NCBI GenBank assembly: GCA_946807835.1
Contig: OX327693.1
Span: 11,115,501 to 11,179,500 of the forward strand
Reading direction: 5' to 3'
Length of the DNA stretch: 64,000 nucleotides
Origin: Ailanthus altissimus
Lineage: Eukaryota > Streptophyta > Magnoliopsida > Sapindales > Simaroubaceae
Position numbers and translations under genes: made by a program. The notes under the pieces were generated by a model. The model was not told the DNA's origin, made no database searches, and saw nothing but the letters and a program-made list of their open reading frames with translations. Positions 50,701 through 62,478 of this stretch are shown here, piece after piece; positions within the stretch are counted from its first letter, which is position 1; each line of letters begins with the position of its first letter.

Positions 50701-52254
50701 TAAGACATGATGTTTCAAATGATAATGATTCATAAAACTGCTGACTCCAATAATTTAGCTATTTAAGAGATGCATATATGACTACATTCCTCATTTCTTA
50801 CCATCCAGAAAACTGCTAGACAAATTTTATCCAATAAAGGAATTCTTCTGTGAAATATTTGAGACTTAAAAACTGTGCTAGGTTTAAAGTTTTTGTTTGT
50901 AGGAATTATATCAATATAAAGTTCACTTTATTGACTATTTCATTTCTTTCAACTTTTGCTAATGGAATTCCTACAAATGTTTGCTAATGGAGAAATAGTT
51001 CTTGAAGCTAAACCACATGTTTTAGGACACTTTTGATCTATCACATTCACCTCAGGCAAAGTTTCTTTTGGATGTTTTTATTAGAATAAACTTTTTGAGT
51101 GCTTGAACTATGGCTATTAAAGGTGACTCCAGTGGCCGGAGTGTAACTATGTTTAGGCCCAAGGCCCACCCCCCTACAAAAATTTTGAAGTTAATAAATG
51201 TGTAATTATGATTTTAACCGGTTAAAATTAAAAAATTTGATCCCCGTTAGTTTTCGACTTTTACAGTTTAAACCTCTATAATGTAGACTTTAACCCCTTA
51301 AATTTTCTATTTAAACATTTGGCCCTCCACAGTATTGTTTCTGGGTCCACCTCTGGCTATGGGGAAATAATAGTTAGTTGGACTTTTCTCTGTCTCAATC
51401 TCTATCTCTCTCATTGAGGTTCTCTTTGTGGTGAATTGCACTTCTTTTTCTGGTTTGACATTTTTGTTTAACTATTTTGCCTTTTGTTAACGTCCATGTG
51501 CATAATTTTTTGTGTGCACACATGCTTCTACATTTTTTTTATATTGGTCAAGGTCCAATCTTATAATGTGCTTCCAAGCTTGATGTTAAGTTGAACAACT
51601 ACTAGGGTAAATTTTATGATCTTTCATGTGGGGGTGTCTGTCATATGCCTATCTACCTTTTTTTCTTTTTTCCTTTTGTTTATTTTGTACATGATAGCTC
51701 AAGATTCAGTTTTATGATGTGATTTCTAGCTTCCTGTTTCATTTAAAACTAGTCAGATGGTAGCTTTTTCTCTTAATTGTTAATATTTAATTTCGATTTT
51801 TTTATTATTTATTTTTGGTTCTTTGATGATTACATGACGAATGTCTTATCTGCTATAATTTATGATGTTACTGGTCAGTATAGATGATATAAGAATAACC
51901 CGGCAAGGGTTTGAGAAACGGGTTGTTTCGCAAGACTTACAACTTTGGCTCGCGAATGTGAGTTATCTTGCACATTCTTCCCTATTCTTATTATGCTGAA
52001 TGACTGCCATGTGTTACATCATTATATTCATCTTCCAGGCACCACCTGTCAATCGGAAGTTTACCCTTCTGGCTCGCGCTGGAAGGCAGGTAATTTCCAT
52101 CGTGGCTTTTCTTGTGTCCATATCTTTCTGCCTCTCTATTTTTGATTTTGGTAGTTCTTTGTTGATACAGGTGCAGGAAATACAATTGACAACATTGCTT
52201 GATCAGGAAGGCATCAAAAAGGCGTTGCAACGAGTATTGGAACGTATTCCATGA
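44705..52254 (+). CDS. SRRP1: chloroplast-type S1-domain RNA-binding protein (SRRP1-like), complete
   Basis: Ten exons join in frame into 380 codons plus TGA: 44705-44944, 45081-45240, 46603-46664, 48879-49038, 49124-49244, 50071-50152, 50257-50360, 51879-51957, 52039-52089 and 52171-52254. All introns are GT-AG. The first about 70 residues are rich in serine and hydrophobics with few acidic residues, consistent with a plastid transit peptide. The first S1-like domain includes Y-E-G-R-I-Q-G-F-N-G-G-G and F-P-Q-L-S. The second is clear: V-G-S-V-E-D-Y-G-A-F-I-H then G-L-V-H-V-S-E-V-S-W and G-D-E-V-R-V-K-V. A conserved C-terminal region contains F-E-K-R-V-V-S-Q-D and L-L-A-R-A-G-R-Q. Length and layout match Arabidopsis SRRP1 (about 390 residues), reported to act in chloroplast RNA processing; that role is inferred by family. 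A MITE sits in the seventh intron. Confidence 0.92.
51118..51353. mobile_element. MITE in SRRP1-like intron 7
   Basis: A 236-bp segment beginning TAAAGGTGACTCCAG and ending CTGGGTCCACCTC. The imperfect inverted ends agree at about 10 of 14 positions. TGGCTAT flanks both sides (51111-51117 and 51354-51360), a 7-bp target duplication (8 or 9 with mismatch). The interior holds C- and G-rich ends around an AT-rich core and has no ORF. It resembles short MITEs with AGAGGTGGACCCAG-like ends, as far as I recall. Confidence 0.6.
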
Positions 52255-52580
52255 TTGAAATTCAAGTTTTATCTCGCCACGATAGTGGTAAATGATGTGT
52301 CTAATACCTTTTCTTTTCCTCTTTACTGCCACTCTGTACAGAAGTTATTGTGAGTTCATACCTGCCAAAGCTGTATATGACTCTTGTCATAATTTTTAAG
52401 ATGTATTAATTGTAAGATGCGTTGTTTTCGAATCTCTGTGTCAGCTCAAACCACAAAAAATATTAGAACTAGCACATTATTGCATCCATGAGACTTTCTA
52501 TAAGAAATTACTCTTCTGCGATCTATTTTCAAATATCTTATAACACTAACTTTTGGACAGATAAATCTCATGTTTAAAAA
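52255..52580 (+). other. SRRP1-like 3' untranslated/downstream region
   Basis: Non-coding sequence after the stop. No clear AATAAA was chosen. It ends at the duplicated 56-bp unit. Confidence 0.35.
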
Positions 52581-52692
52581 AAAATAGAAATTCTTTATGA
52601 ATTCATCCACAACTATCTTTCAATAGTTTGATCTTAAAATAGAATTTCTTTTTGAATTCATCCACAACAATCTTTCAATAGTTTGATCTTAA
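52581..52692. repeat. tandem duplication, two units of about 56 bp
   Basis: Two successive units share TGAATTCATCCACAAC and ATCTTTCAATAGTTTGATCT with a few substitutions. They lie directly before the left end of the hAT element at about 52696. Confidence 0.8.
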
Positions 52693-52695
52693 GGA

Positions 52696-55116
52696 TAAGG
52701 GTAGGTAAGATACGATTCGGTTCGGTCTAGTATTTTTAATTTTATAAATTGAACAATATTAAAAAAAATCAATTTTTTTTTAAGAATCAAATTGTATCAA
52801 TTATGTATGACAAATAAATTGTATTAAATTGATTTGGTTCGGTTTGATTTAATTTGGTTTTTTAAATATTTTTAAAATATTAAAATTATATAATATAATA
52901 ATAAAATTCATACAAAAAATAAATAAATAAAAATAAAATATTCAAATAAATTAATAATTTAATAAAGTGTCAAAAAAATCCCACAATCTATTAAACAAGT
53001 TAAATAAAAAATTAAAAAAAATAGTAAAACTAAAATTCATCCACACAAATAAAGTATCCATTAAAATAAAATAAAGTTTATTAAACAAAATAAGTTTTAT
53101 GTCCATTAAACAAATAAAAAAAAAAGGTATCCATCAAAATTTAAAAAAAAAAAAAACTCTACTAAACAAATAAGTTCCATGCCCACTAAACAAAGTTTCA
53201 ACTTCAATGATTCAAGGTCCAAATCTAATTTTCATATTCAATGGATAATTATAACTTGTATAATATTTTTAAAAAAAATTATAAAAATATGCAAGAATGA
53301 AAATTATTTCTTAGAATATAATGTATGAATTAATACTAGTCATAATAATATCCATTCAATGACTATGTGTTCCTCCATAACTTTTGTTAGTTTTACAAAT
53401 TCTATATTATAATAACAAAAAAAATCAAGTAAGTATATTATAATATAAATTTATATAAATAAACAATTACAAATAAGTAAATAATTTTGATACCTAAATC
53501 AATTACTTCATGAAACTTAGTCTCCTCGACACAATCTCCTCAACACAAGCCTTATCATATGACTTATCTCTAAGTAAAGAAAAATATATTCAATTTTGCA
53601 TACAAACTAAATCCTCAACTAATTTAAGATTTAAAGAACTCTTAAACGGATCAAGAATACATCATCTAGTACTAAATGTTGATTTAAATATAACAGTTGA
53701 GATTGAAATAGTCAAAAACATCCTTTGCTGTATAAGTTGAAATAAAGTACTTTTTGTAGTTCAACTTCTGCCAACTCAATATATCAAAAGGTATATTATC
53801 TAAAGGTTTAATATTATCTAACAAATACCTCTCAACCTTTTGTTGTCCTTCATTGATAATTGATATATGTTAGTACTTTGCAAATCTCAAAAAATGATCA
53901 CAAGAATTAGCATAAAAAAGTTCTTTATCATCCTAATCCAAAATAGTTGCCAAATGTTCATCATGTGAAAGGATAGTAGTAGATCCACCCAAACCATTAC
54001 CACAATTGTTACCATGACTCCTAACATAACAATTATATAACAATAATGTTTTAACCCCATTTTTTTATAGTGTCAACTTGATTAAGATCATAAAAAGTAT
54101 TATAATAATACACTACATACTTCAATTTGTAACATAGATACACTACATACTTCAATTGGCAACATAGATCTACTACAACTGCAACTAACAACAACCAGTT
54201 TATGTTATGTAAAATTTCGTAATATTTGTCAAACTTTCTCTTTATATTTGTTGCCATGATACCCAACAAAGGATCTTTACTAACATTATGTTTTGTCAAA
54301 TGCATATGAATCTTTCACATCTCATAAAATAAATATGTGAAGTTATAGTAGAAGATACACTAACTTGAGAGTTACATCAAAGAATGTTTTCAAGAATTTC
54401 ATGAATCTCCTAGCTTTCACCCATCGTTCACTAATTGGTGGCCCAACCCGACTTTTTTCATTTTCAGTCTCTTTAAAATAAGCCAAATAAAGACTATCAT
54501 CATCCTCCATCCTTTCAAATGCTTTTTAAAATTTCAATGAACTTTTCAACATCAAATATATTGAGTTCTACATAATAGGCACATCCAATACCACAAGACC
54601 TTTATTAGGAATTTTTTTTCCACACACAATTTTAATTTTGCCAATCTTGAAGGGGATAATCTAATATACTTCACAACATTGTGAATACTAAGTATTGTTT
54701 CATCTACTTCTTTTAAGTCCTCACTAACAATCAAATTCAAAATGTGGTCACAATACCTCACATGTAAATGCTCATTATTTAACACTAACCCATCCTCTCA
54801 ATTATAAATTTCTTTTCACATAATTAATCGCCACATCATTTGTGCTCACATTATCATCAGTTATTGTGAATAATTTCCTATGCCCCAATCATGTAAGCAA
54901 GACTCAGTGAGCTTAATAATTGTCTCCCCCTTTATGATTTAGTATTAAACCAAAACTTAATATTCGCTTCTAAAGAATCCAATCTCCATCAATAAAATAA
55001 GTTATGATCACTATATAATTAGCATTTTTGTATTGAAGTTCATGTATTTGTGGTAATGTTAACTCATTGCTTATTTTCACACAATAAATTTTCAACACTA
55101 TTTTTTTATGTATAAC
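52696..55116 (-). pseudogene. hAT transposase, C-terminal portion, minus strand
   Basis: Minus-sense translation across frames gives, in order, a V-N-I-T-T-N-T-x-T-S-I-Q catalytic-region start near 55030-55070, a Y-F-I-D-G-D-W block near 54985-55010, and L-H-V-R-Y-C-D-H-I-L-N-L-I-V near 54725-54770. A K-R-K-F-D-K-Y block lies near 54220-54250. The hAT dimerisation domain follows, with S-T-F-S-T and L-D-P-F-K-S-S-L-N near 53615-53690. Left end TAAGGGTAGG at 52696 fits a diverged hAT terminus. The domain is broken by stops. The N-terminal BED part is absent here and lies on the other strand at 57750-58235. Confidence 0.8.
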
Positions 55117-55400
55117 TAGGGGTGTACAAATGTCTCGGTCCTGTCTTGTCTTATCTCGGATGTCTTAACCCAAAACGTTCGGAATGGAATGAGACCAAGG
55201 GTCGAGACATGTTTGGATCGCAAAATAAAAGACCCAAATGTCCCGGTCCAAGTCTCGTTTCAAACATAATTTTTTAAGAAAAAATAATTACAGACTAATT
55301 AAAAACTTTATTAATTAATTAATAAATTATAAGTTAATTTAACATAATGTTTATAAATTTACAAGTTAATCAAAAAATTATAAGCTTTTTTTCTTAGATA
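55117..55400. mobile_element. MITE fragment 1 (right end), inside hAT
   Basis: It begins TAGGGGTGTACAAATG and has GTCTCGGTCC and GTCCCGGTCC-like repeats typical of a hAT-type non-autonomous family. The 8 bases before it, TGTATAAC, are the reverse complement of GTTATACA and match GTTATATA, which precedes MITE fragment 2, at 7 of 8 positions. The inner end is not defined; it fades into AT-rich sequence near 55300-55400. Confidence 0.65.
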
Positions 55401-57650
55401 CAATATTTGAGCTTTAAGATAGTTCATTATGAACTATCTTACTATTAGACTTGAAAGCTTTCTTATAATCTTTTTAAAAAAGATTGTATTTGTACTATTA
55501 AGTACTTTTCTATCTTGATTATAGAAAAGACTTCCTCTTACCTTTTTAGGCATAGCTTGCATATTAATAAACTTCTAATATAGATTTTAGCTATCTATCT
55601 TCCTTTTCAACATGTAAGCTGGACAACTTATATATGTTTATGACGTAAACTTGGTTTTCTTGTCTATCCACATCTCTAATTGTGTTTAAAGGATTGATTT
55701 TTATGAAACTAAATTAAGAATTTGTCTTGTTATTTTCAAGTATAACTCAAAAATGAGATGAGTAGTTTACCATCTTAAGAAAAGTCATATAAATGATTTA
55801 TTTTTTGTTATTCCCATAATTGAGTCAAAGATAACTAAGAAATAAAATTTACCTAAATAATTAACTGAAATTAAATTGCATTTAAGTGTTGGTGCAAATA
55901 AACAATCATTTGATATTAAAACTCTAAAATTATCAAAATAAAAACAAACAACTCTCATTACTTTGGCTACAACAATGGAACCATTTTCCAACCCAAGACA
56001 GATTTTTGCACCATTGAGTGGTCTAGTTTCCTAAAACCACTTCAACAAATTATAAATATAATTAGTGACCTGACAGGGCATATATGCATTAGTATTTTTT
56101 GTACCCAATTTTTATATTTTGTTTCAAATTATGAATATTTGAATAATTTTTTTTATCATAAAAACTTGCGCGACAGAACATGTGATGCATAAAAATAAAC
56201 GGGAGACAAAATAGACACAAATTGAGCGAGATACGCTTATTTAACCAAGACCCAACGAAATAGGGCTGGGTGCTGCAGCGCCCAATCCTAGAGTGTGGAG
56301 CACCACGACACCCACTGTTTAGCACTGTGGCGCTTTATTGAAGAACCACGAAAATGCAACCCCAAGTCTCAGCGCCGCGGCACCAAGTCTCCAATGCCAC
56401 GACGCCCATGCGATAAAGCCCAAAACTTCCCTTTTTAGTCCTATTTCGACTTAGATTCAAATCCCTTCGCCCCTAGGGTTTTCAATACCTATAACAACAC
56501 TATTTTGAGGAGAAAAATCTAGGGAAAGAATTCACAACACAAAATCAATATCAAAGTCAAAGATTGAAGAACCAAGATCAAGATTCAAGCTTCAAGTCAA
56601 AGAAGAGTGAGAAGCACATCAAGCAGTTACTTTGATCAATTTTTATACTCTTTCTTTATTATTATGTTCTTATTCTTGTTGATCTTTATGAATTAGTTGG
56701 ATACTTTTAGTTTTGTGATTGGCTAAATTGTTCATCGAGGGTTAGACTATGTGAACTAATATAGATTTAAATTTTGTTAATTTTTAGTTTATGAACTCAA
56801 TACAATATATTAATTTATTCTATCTAAGTTTAATGCTTTCATTATATCAGGTCAATATTTTGAATGATTAAAGAACTATGATGAACTTGACAAAGGGATT
56901 TATGTGTTTAGCCTAAGATAGTTCGATACATGATCATAGGATAACAACTATGAGTTTCATCTAGGATAGACATATACCTAGGTGGCATGTATGGTATAAT
57001 TTAGACTTGATCTTAATGAATTACATTCTAATTTGATTACCATAAATATATAAGTGATTGTTAGAATGCGTAATATAGTCATTTGACCATTGATAGAGAC
57101 TTGTGATGAAATTAGTGTCTAAGCTAATAATTGGTATTAAGAGATTAACTAAGAGGTTAATCAATCCAATAAAATACTATGGGACGAGTCAAAACCTTAG
57201 ATTATCCTGTTTAGTTAAATTGATAAAGTTAGACTAGTTAATTACATTTTAGATTGTGATTTTCAAAATAAAAGTTATGTAGGTACAATTTTAATACTTG
57301 ACTTATAGAATTAGATCGCATAGTCTTTGTGGGATCGATACTTGGACTTAAAATCCTATATTACTTGATACGATAGCGTGCGTTTGCGTTTAACTACTAT
57401 AACATACATTATGACCCCATAATCTATTATCTAATAATACGTAGAATCAACCACTAAATATATCTTCACGAAAATAATGTTACTTGAAGTAAAAGTTATT
57501 CCCTTAGCAATTGAAACCTTATCTAAATGGATTAGGCAATTTCTCTTATGGGTTGCTTCTTATTGAATATTATATTCTTGTACCTGATGCAACCTTTTCG
57601 TTAAGCTTCTAAATTGCTTCCTATTTTGTCTAATTGAAACAAAAACTTTG
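55400..57650 (-). pseudogene. copia #4 fragment: protease region
   Basis: The open piece 55785-55991 (minus) has F-D-N-F-R-V-L, L-K-C-N-L-I-S-V and V-I-F-D motifs, typical of the copia stretch between protease and integrase. The protease signature, a damaged D-S-G-A-T-N-H equivalent, is reconstructed by position across the family B copy inserted at 56071-57411: its halves lie near 56040-56066 and 57412-57425. Stops are frequent. No RT or LTR was found. The outer limits are approximate. Confidence 0.6.
56071..57411 (-). repeat. family B LTR-like dispersed repeat, copy 4, perfect target duplication
   Basis: In minus sense it starts TAATGTATGTTATAG and ends ATATGCCCTGTCA, with TGACC flanking both sides (56066-56070 and 57412-57416). 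It is the only minus-oriented copy. The GC-rich block is near 56265-56405. It interrupts the copia #4 protease region. Confidence 0.82.
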
Positions 57651-57749
57651 GCAACCATTTATGTTTATCTATTTATGTGATTCATAGATGTTGCCAATTG
57701 TAGTTCAAATTATCTATCTAGTTTATTAAATTGGTTTTTTTTTAATTTT

Positions 57750-58235
57750 TTTTTTAGATGGATTTCACTATACCAAAGAATAATACTAGTCTGGTAGGTA
57801 GTAGTCCAAGTGAGATTGATGGAAAAGGAGTAACTAGTGCTCTAAGATCAAAGGTATGAAAAGAGAGCTCTGTGTAATTATTGTAAAAAAAATATTATAC
57901 ATGTAAGAGTAATGTTAGAACTTCTTGTTTGTAGACTCATATGGATAGATGTGTAGCAAATAAAACTTTGTGGTTTATCATAAACAAAGTACATTGACTT
58001 ATATAAAACAAAAAAGAAACGGATGGTCCCAAGGGTGAAAGTAATGTTGTAATGTCTGTAACATTTAATAAAGAGGCACGTAAAAAGGCATTGTTAACAT
58101 GATTATTGTTGATGAGCTCTCCTATAGTTTTTTTTCTTGGAAGGGAATGGTTTTAAGGAGTTTATAGGGTTGCTTGCATTAAATTTGATATTCCGTCAAG
58201 AAGAACAATAGTTAGAGATATGCTTAAGTTATATA
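57750..58235 (+). pseudogene. hAT transposase, N-terminal portion (BED region), plus strand
   Basis: From the ATG at about 57759, translation across frames shows a BED zinc-finger region (an R-T-S-x-L-x5-M-D-R-C stretch near 57920-57957). Then come N-K-E-A-R-K-K-A-L near 58070-58095 and a C-I-K-F-D-I-P-S-R-R-T-I-V-R-D run near 58170-58220. It stops at 58235, where a MITE end begins. This is exactly the part missing from the minus-strand C-terminal portion at 52696-55116, and the two meet at matching target duplications. Confidence 0.78.
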
Positions 58236-58440
58236 TAGAGGTGGGCAAATTAGGACTGAAAATCGGAACACATGGCGGGACGAGACAAGTCGGGACACAG
58301 AACATTTTCAGGCCCATGTCCCTAATTGGTCCAATTTTGTATTTTGTCCCAAAAATCTTGGGTCCATTTGTAGCCCATATCCTTAATTATTTTAACTTTT
58401 TTTTTTACCCAAAAAATTTAGTTTTGAAATTTTTTTAGAC
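58236..58440. mobile_element. MITE fragment 2 (left end), inside hAT
   Basis: It begins TAGAGGTGGGCAAATT, followed by GGGACGAGACAAG and AGTCGGGACA blocks like those of MITE fragment 1. GTTATATA (58228-58235) precedes it. The apparent 72-codon ORF at 58220-58438 is an artefact of hAT plus MITE. It merges into AT-rich minisatellite sequence. Confidence 0.65.
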
Positions 58441-58489
58441 TATTTAATAATTTTTAATTCAATTATATTAAATATTATAATTTCAAATC

Positions 58490-59420
58490 AAATTCTAATT
58501 ATAATCCAAATTTAATTTTAATTTTAATTTTAATTTTAATTTTAATTACGTTAACTATTATAATTTCGATTCTAATTTCAATTTCAGTTACGTTAAATAT
58601 TATAATTCTGATTTTAATTTCAATTTTAATTACATTAAAATGTTATAATTCCAAACCACAAATATATTTTCAATTTCAATTACATTAATTATTATAATTC
58701 TAATTTTAATTTCAATTATGTTACATGTTATAATTTTAAATCCAATTCTAATTTTAATTACGTTAATGTTATACTTTTGATTTCAATTTTAATTTTAATT
58801 ACGTTAAATGTTATAATCCACATCTAGTTTTAATTTCAATTCTCAATCTAATTTTAATATCATTAAATGTTATAATCTAAATCTAATTTTAATTTTAATT
58901 AAGTTAAATATTATAACTCTGATTCTGATTCTAATTTCAATTTTAATTACATTAAATATTTTTATTTTTATTTTTATTTCATTAAATATTATAATTCTAA
59001 AGTCAATTCTAATTTTAAATTCATTAAATGTTATAATCCAAATCCAATTTTAAATGTTATAGTTCCAATTTTATTTTCAATTTCAGTTATGTTAAATGTT
59101 ATAATTTTAATTCCAATTTCAATCAATTATGTTAAATATTATAATTTCAAATCGCAAATCTAATTTCAATTTCAGTTACTTTAAATATTATAATTTCAAT
59201 TTTAATTTTAATTTTAATTTTAATTTCATTTATGTTAAATGTTATAATTTCGATTCTAATTCTAATTTCAATTTCATTAAATGTTATAATCTATATCCAA
59301 TTTTAATTTCAACTACGTTAAATGTTATAATTTCAAATTTAATTTTAATTATGTTAAATCTAATTTTAATTTTAATTACGTTAAATGTTATAATTCTAAA
59401 TCTAATTTAATATTGATAGT
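58490..59420. repeat. AT-rich minisatellite, diverged units of about 35-45 bp
   Basis: Many units of the type TTAATTACGTTAAATGTTAT plus AATTTC/AATTCT variants, interspersed with TTTTAA runs (about 20 units). Unit length and composition vary, so the array is old or recombined. The apparent ORF at 59129-59410 is an artefact. Confidence 0.85.
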
Positions 59421-59884
59421 TTAATTAGTCTTCAATATCAATTTGTTTAAATAAAGTAATGAATATAAATTAAGATGAAATATTTTATAAATTACATAAG
59501 TCCGTCTATAGGCTAAAATAAGCCTCCATGTCTTGGAACATCATGCTTGATCATATAATCAAACTATTTGATTTTAATTAAAATTCTAATGAACCTCGTG
59601 TGTAGAAATAATATTCTATTTATTAAGAATGATGTAGGAGTATTATTATTAGTCAAAATATAGTAATGCTACACATATATAGTTTGTATCCCCATGGTGT
59701 GGCACCAATCAAGTAGTGCCATATGTTAATTACATTGCACTTATTAATAAATGCAAAAAAATGTTGTCATAATAGGGATACAAAGTTAGAATGCAAACTA
59801 TGTAAGTATATTATTACTCGTTAAAATATGGTTAACTAATCACTTTGATATGAAAGACCTAGGAGAATTAAGTAACATCCTTGT

Positions 59885-60110
59885 TAGGGGTGGGCAGAAA
59901 TTGAGTCGTACTGATAAAATTGAACCACACCAAATCAAATTGGCAAGTTCGGTTCAATTTTTTAATGTAAATTTTGTGCAATTGATTTTTTTTGCAGACC
60001 AAAAAACTTGGTTCAATTAAGTTTCAGTTTAGAAAAATTAAACCAAACTAAATTGAAGGGCAATAACGTAAATTAATATACATAAATAAACACCATTTTT
60101 TTAAAATTGA
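59885..60110 (+). mobile_element. hAT-type terminus (right end not found)
   Basis: TAGGGGTGGGCAGAAA at 59885 begins a stretch of GGTTCAATT-type AT-rich sequence like the MITE at 8664-9022. No matching right terminus was found within the next 2 kb, so this may be a truncated element. Extent uncertain. Confidence 0.4.
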
Positions 60111-62270
60111 AAACCCTAGGCTAGCCAACCCGTGCCTTTTCTCATCTCTTTCACAATTTCAGAGCCTCTCTTTATTGAATTGATCTCGTTGGTGTCATCG
60201 TTCTCTATCCCCCCCCTCTCTTCCCATTTTCCCTTGATCACAATCTTCCTCCTTTTTTTTTTAAAAAAAAAAACTTATCTTGAGACAATAAGCTTTCTAT
60301 GATAGGTGCATCATTAGTCAATTTACATTAGTGGTTTGGTTTGTTAGTAGAATTATGAATTGAAAGTTTAATTTAATTTTAGGGTTATTTAAATTATATC
60401 TTCTATCACATTAAGTCATTATCTGATGAGCTTTTAATTTCCCTTTTTGTGTGTGTTCGTCTTGTGTGATTTTTAATTTTGGCAACATATAAAAGGCGTA
60501 AGTAGGAGAGATGATGCATCGATTGAATAAATTAAATGGGATATTTTAGGTTTAAAAGTTATCGATGTTTGACATAGAAAGCTTAGATTTCTTTGACTTG
60601 TTTAGTTTTATATCACAAATTTAAATTTAATAATAGCATTCTCATCAAAGTTAAATTTATTTTTAAATTAAAATTTTATAAAAATAATTTATAAATAGTT
60701 AACACAAACACTAGACAAAATAATTAAAAAGTAATTTAATTAACGAAAAATAATTTTCTTTTAGGCTCGATTCAAGATTTAAGAACACGTCTTATAAATA
60801 TATTTATATTTACATATTATAGTATTTAAATAAGCTAATTTACCAACTAACTAAGCTAATAATATATTAAACATTAAAAAAGTTAAAAAGTAAAATAAAA
60901 TGGTTATCAATATCCATCATGTAAAGACAATAAATTAAAAAAATTAAACAAAATGATTATCATTCTCCATCATGCGAAGAAAATAAACAAAAAATTAACT
61001 TATTTTTTTTAAAATATTCATATTATTTATTTAAATAATGTAATCTAAGTGAGAAGAAAATTACACAGAGATCAAAATATGTCATTTGATAATTAAATAA
61101 ATATTTGACGAATGTAAGCTAGTAATTTTGTAAGAATAAAAAATTAAAAATGACAAAATTGGAGAACAACGTTTGTATAACAAGTGAGTTGAAAACAGTT
61201 GAGAGATTGAAACAGATATGAAAATCATTATTTTAACTTTTAATTTAGAGCTGCATTCAAAACAACATCATTTAATTTTTTTTAAATAAAAATTATGTAA
61301 ATATTCGTAGATATTTTAATATGTATTCACAAGATATTTCACAAAAATCATACATATTCCAAATTTATTGCGAGTTTTAACTTTATATACTAAATTCTTC
61401 CTAAACTCACTCAAAATTTTACCAAATTCTTGTAAATAAAGTGGATTCTAACAAATATGTGGATCATTTTGCTATATCTGTCCAAAATCAAAACTAAAAA
61501 GTCTTGGAAATTTTCAAAATAATAACTAGAGATACAGGAATACCCCTGAGATAAGGCTTAATTACAAAAATACTCATGTGTTTCAGATTCAATCAATAGT
61601 TCTTAGAGGTTTTTAAAATGTCACGAATGCCATTCCGTTAGATATTCTTTCATTTAAGTTAATAGATTAAAAAGAAATATCAAAATTACCTGTGAACACA
61701 AAAAATTGTGAACTGACAATAATTGCCTTTTTCATATATCCCGTGAATGATTACACAAATTTTTTGTCTTTTTGTTCCCAATTTTGCTCTTTTCAATATT
61801 TATTAAATATTACAAATTTACTTAATTGTCATTGGCAAATTACTAAATTTCCTAATTAGTATTTGTTGTTGATTTTAAATTTAAGTGACCGTTATTGTCA
61901 TTTTTAAAATTAATGTGCAGGTGACCGTTGCTTACCGCGCTAAAATAAGCCCTATATAAGACGAAATTTTGGCCATTTCATTTACAAGTGATAAGTTCAA
62001 ATATTTTGCCATTTTATTTGCAGGTTGTCTTCTTCAAAACAACAAGGTTCAACCTGTTTCTTTTCTTTTTTTTTTTTTATTGAAAGAAAACAAAACCTTT
62101 TTTCTTCACAAATTTTATTTCACAACAAGCAACTTTTAAATGATAGTAATTCAATTATCATATTTTATTTCACAATAAGTAACACTTGTTTTGATTTCAC
62201 TACAAGCTCAAATATCCTAAAACTGTCTGAAGCACCATAAACCAACTATCATAACAACCCTTAACATCAT
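60110..62270. other. AT-rich intergenic region, nothing recognised
   Basis: A pyrimidine-rich stretch at 60120-60250 could be a leader of a lost element. Beyond it the sequence is AT-rich with no recognised ORF. The plus-strand ORF at 62025-62240 shows no family resemblance. Confidence 0.4.
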
Positions 62271-62277
62271 ATTATCC

Positions 62278-62478
62278 ATGTCAAGCTTTATAGATCTAAG
62301 TGAAATGAATGAGAGAGTTATAAAATTCAGAAACAATGTATATTTATATAGAATGAGAGCAACCATTAGGATATCAGAGTCAGAGAGCAACTCTAATAAG
62401 TTGTACTTCTTGTGTAAGGCAAGAAGATGTAATTACTATAGGTTTTGGGAACTAAAAGAAGAAGACTTTAACTATTGA
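62278..62478 (+). CDS. possible GRF-type zinc-finger-like small ORF
   Basis: A 66-codon open frame with R-A-T-I-R-I-S then K-L-Y-F-L-C-K near residues 47-53, R-C-N-Y-Y-R-F-W and a short acidic tail E-E-D. The C-x4-C-type spacing and aromatic tail recall GRF zinc fingers, small plant proteins often linked to transposons, but the upstream C-G motif is absent. It may be a decayed transposon fragment, or chance. Confidence 0.3.
   Translation: MSSFIDLSEMNERVIKFRNNVYLYRMRATIRISESESNSNKLYFLCKARRCNYYRFWELKEEDFNY

Noticed and set aside
52696..58235. Two independent hAT elements instead of one split element
   Set aside because: The halves are complementary, each ends at a MITE terminus, and their 8-bp flanks match at 7 of 8 positions, which is unlikely by chance.
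58220..58438. 72-codon plus-strand ORF
   Set aside because: It crosses from hAT coding sequence into a MITE end; not one gene.
59129..59410. 93-codon asparagine/phenylalanine-rich ORF
   Set aside because: It is translation of the AT-rich minisatellite.
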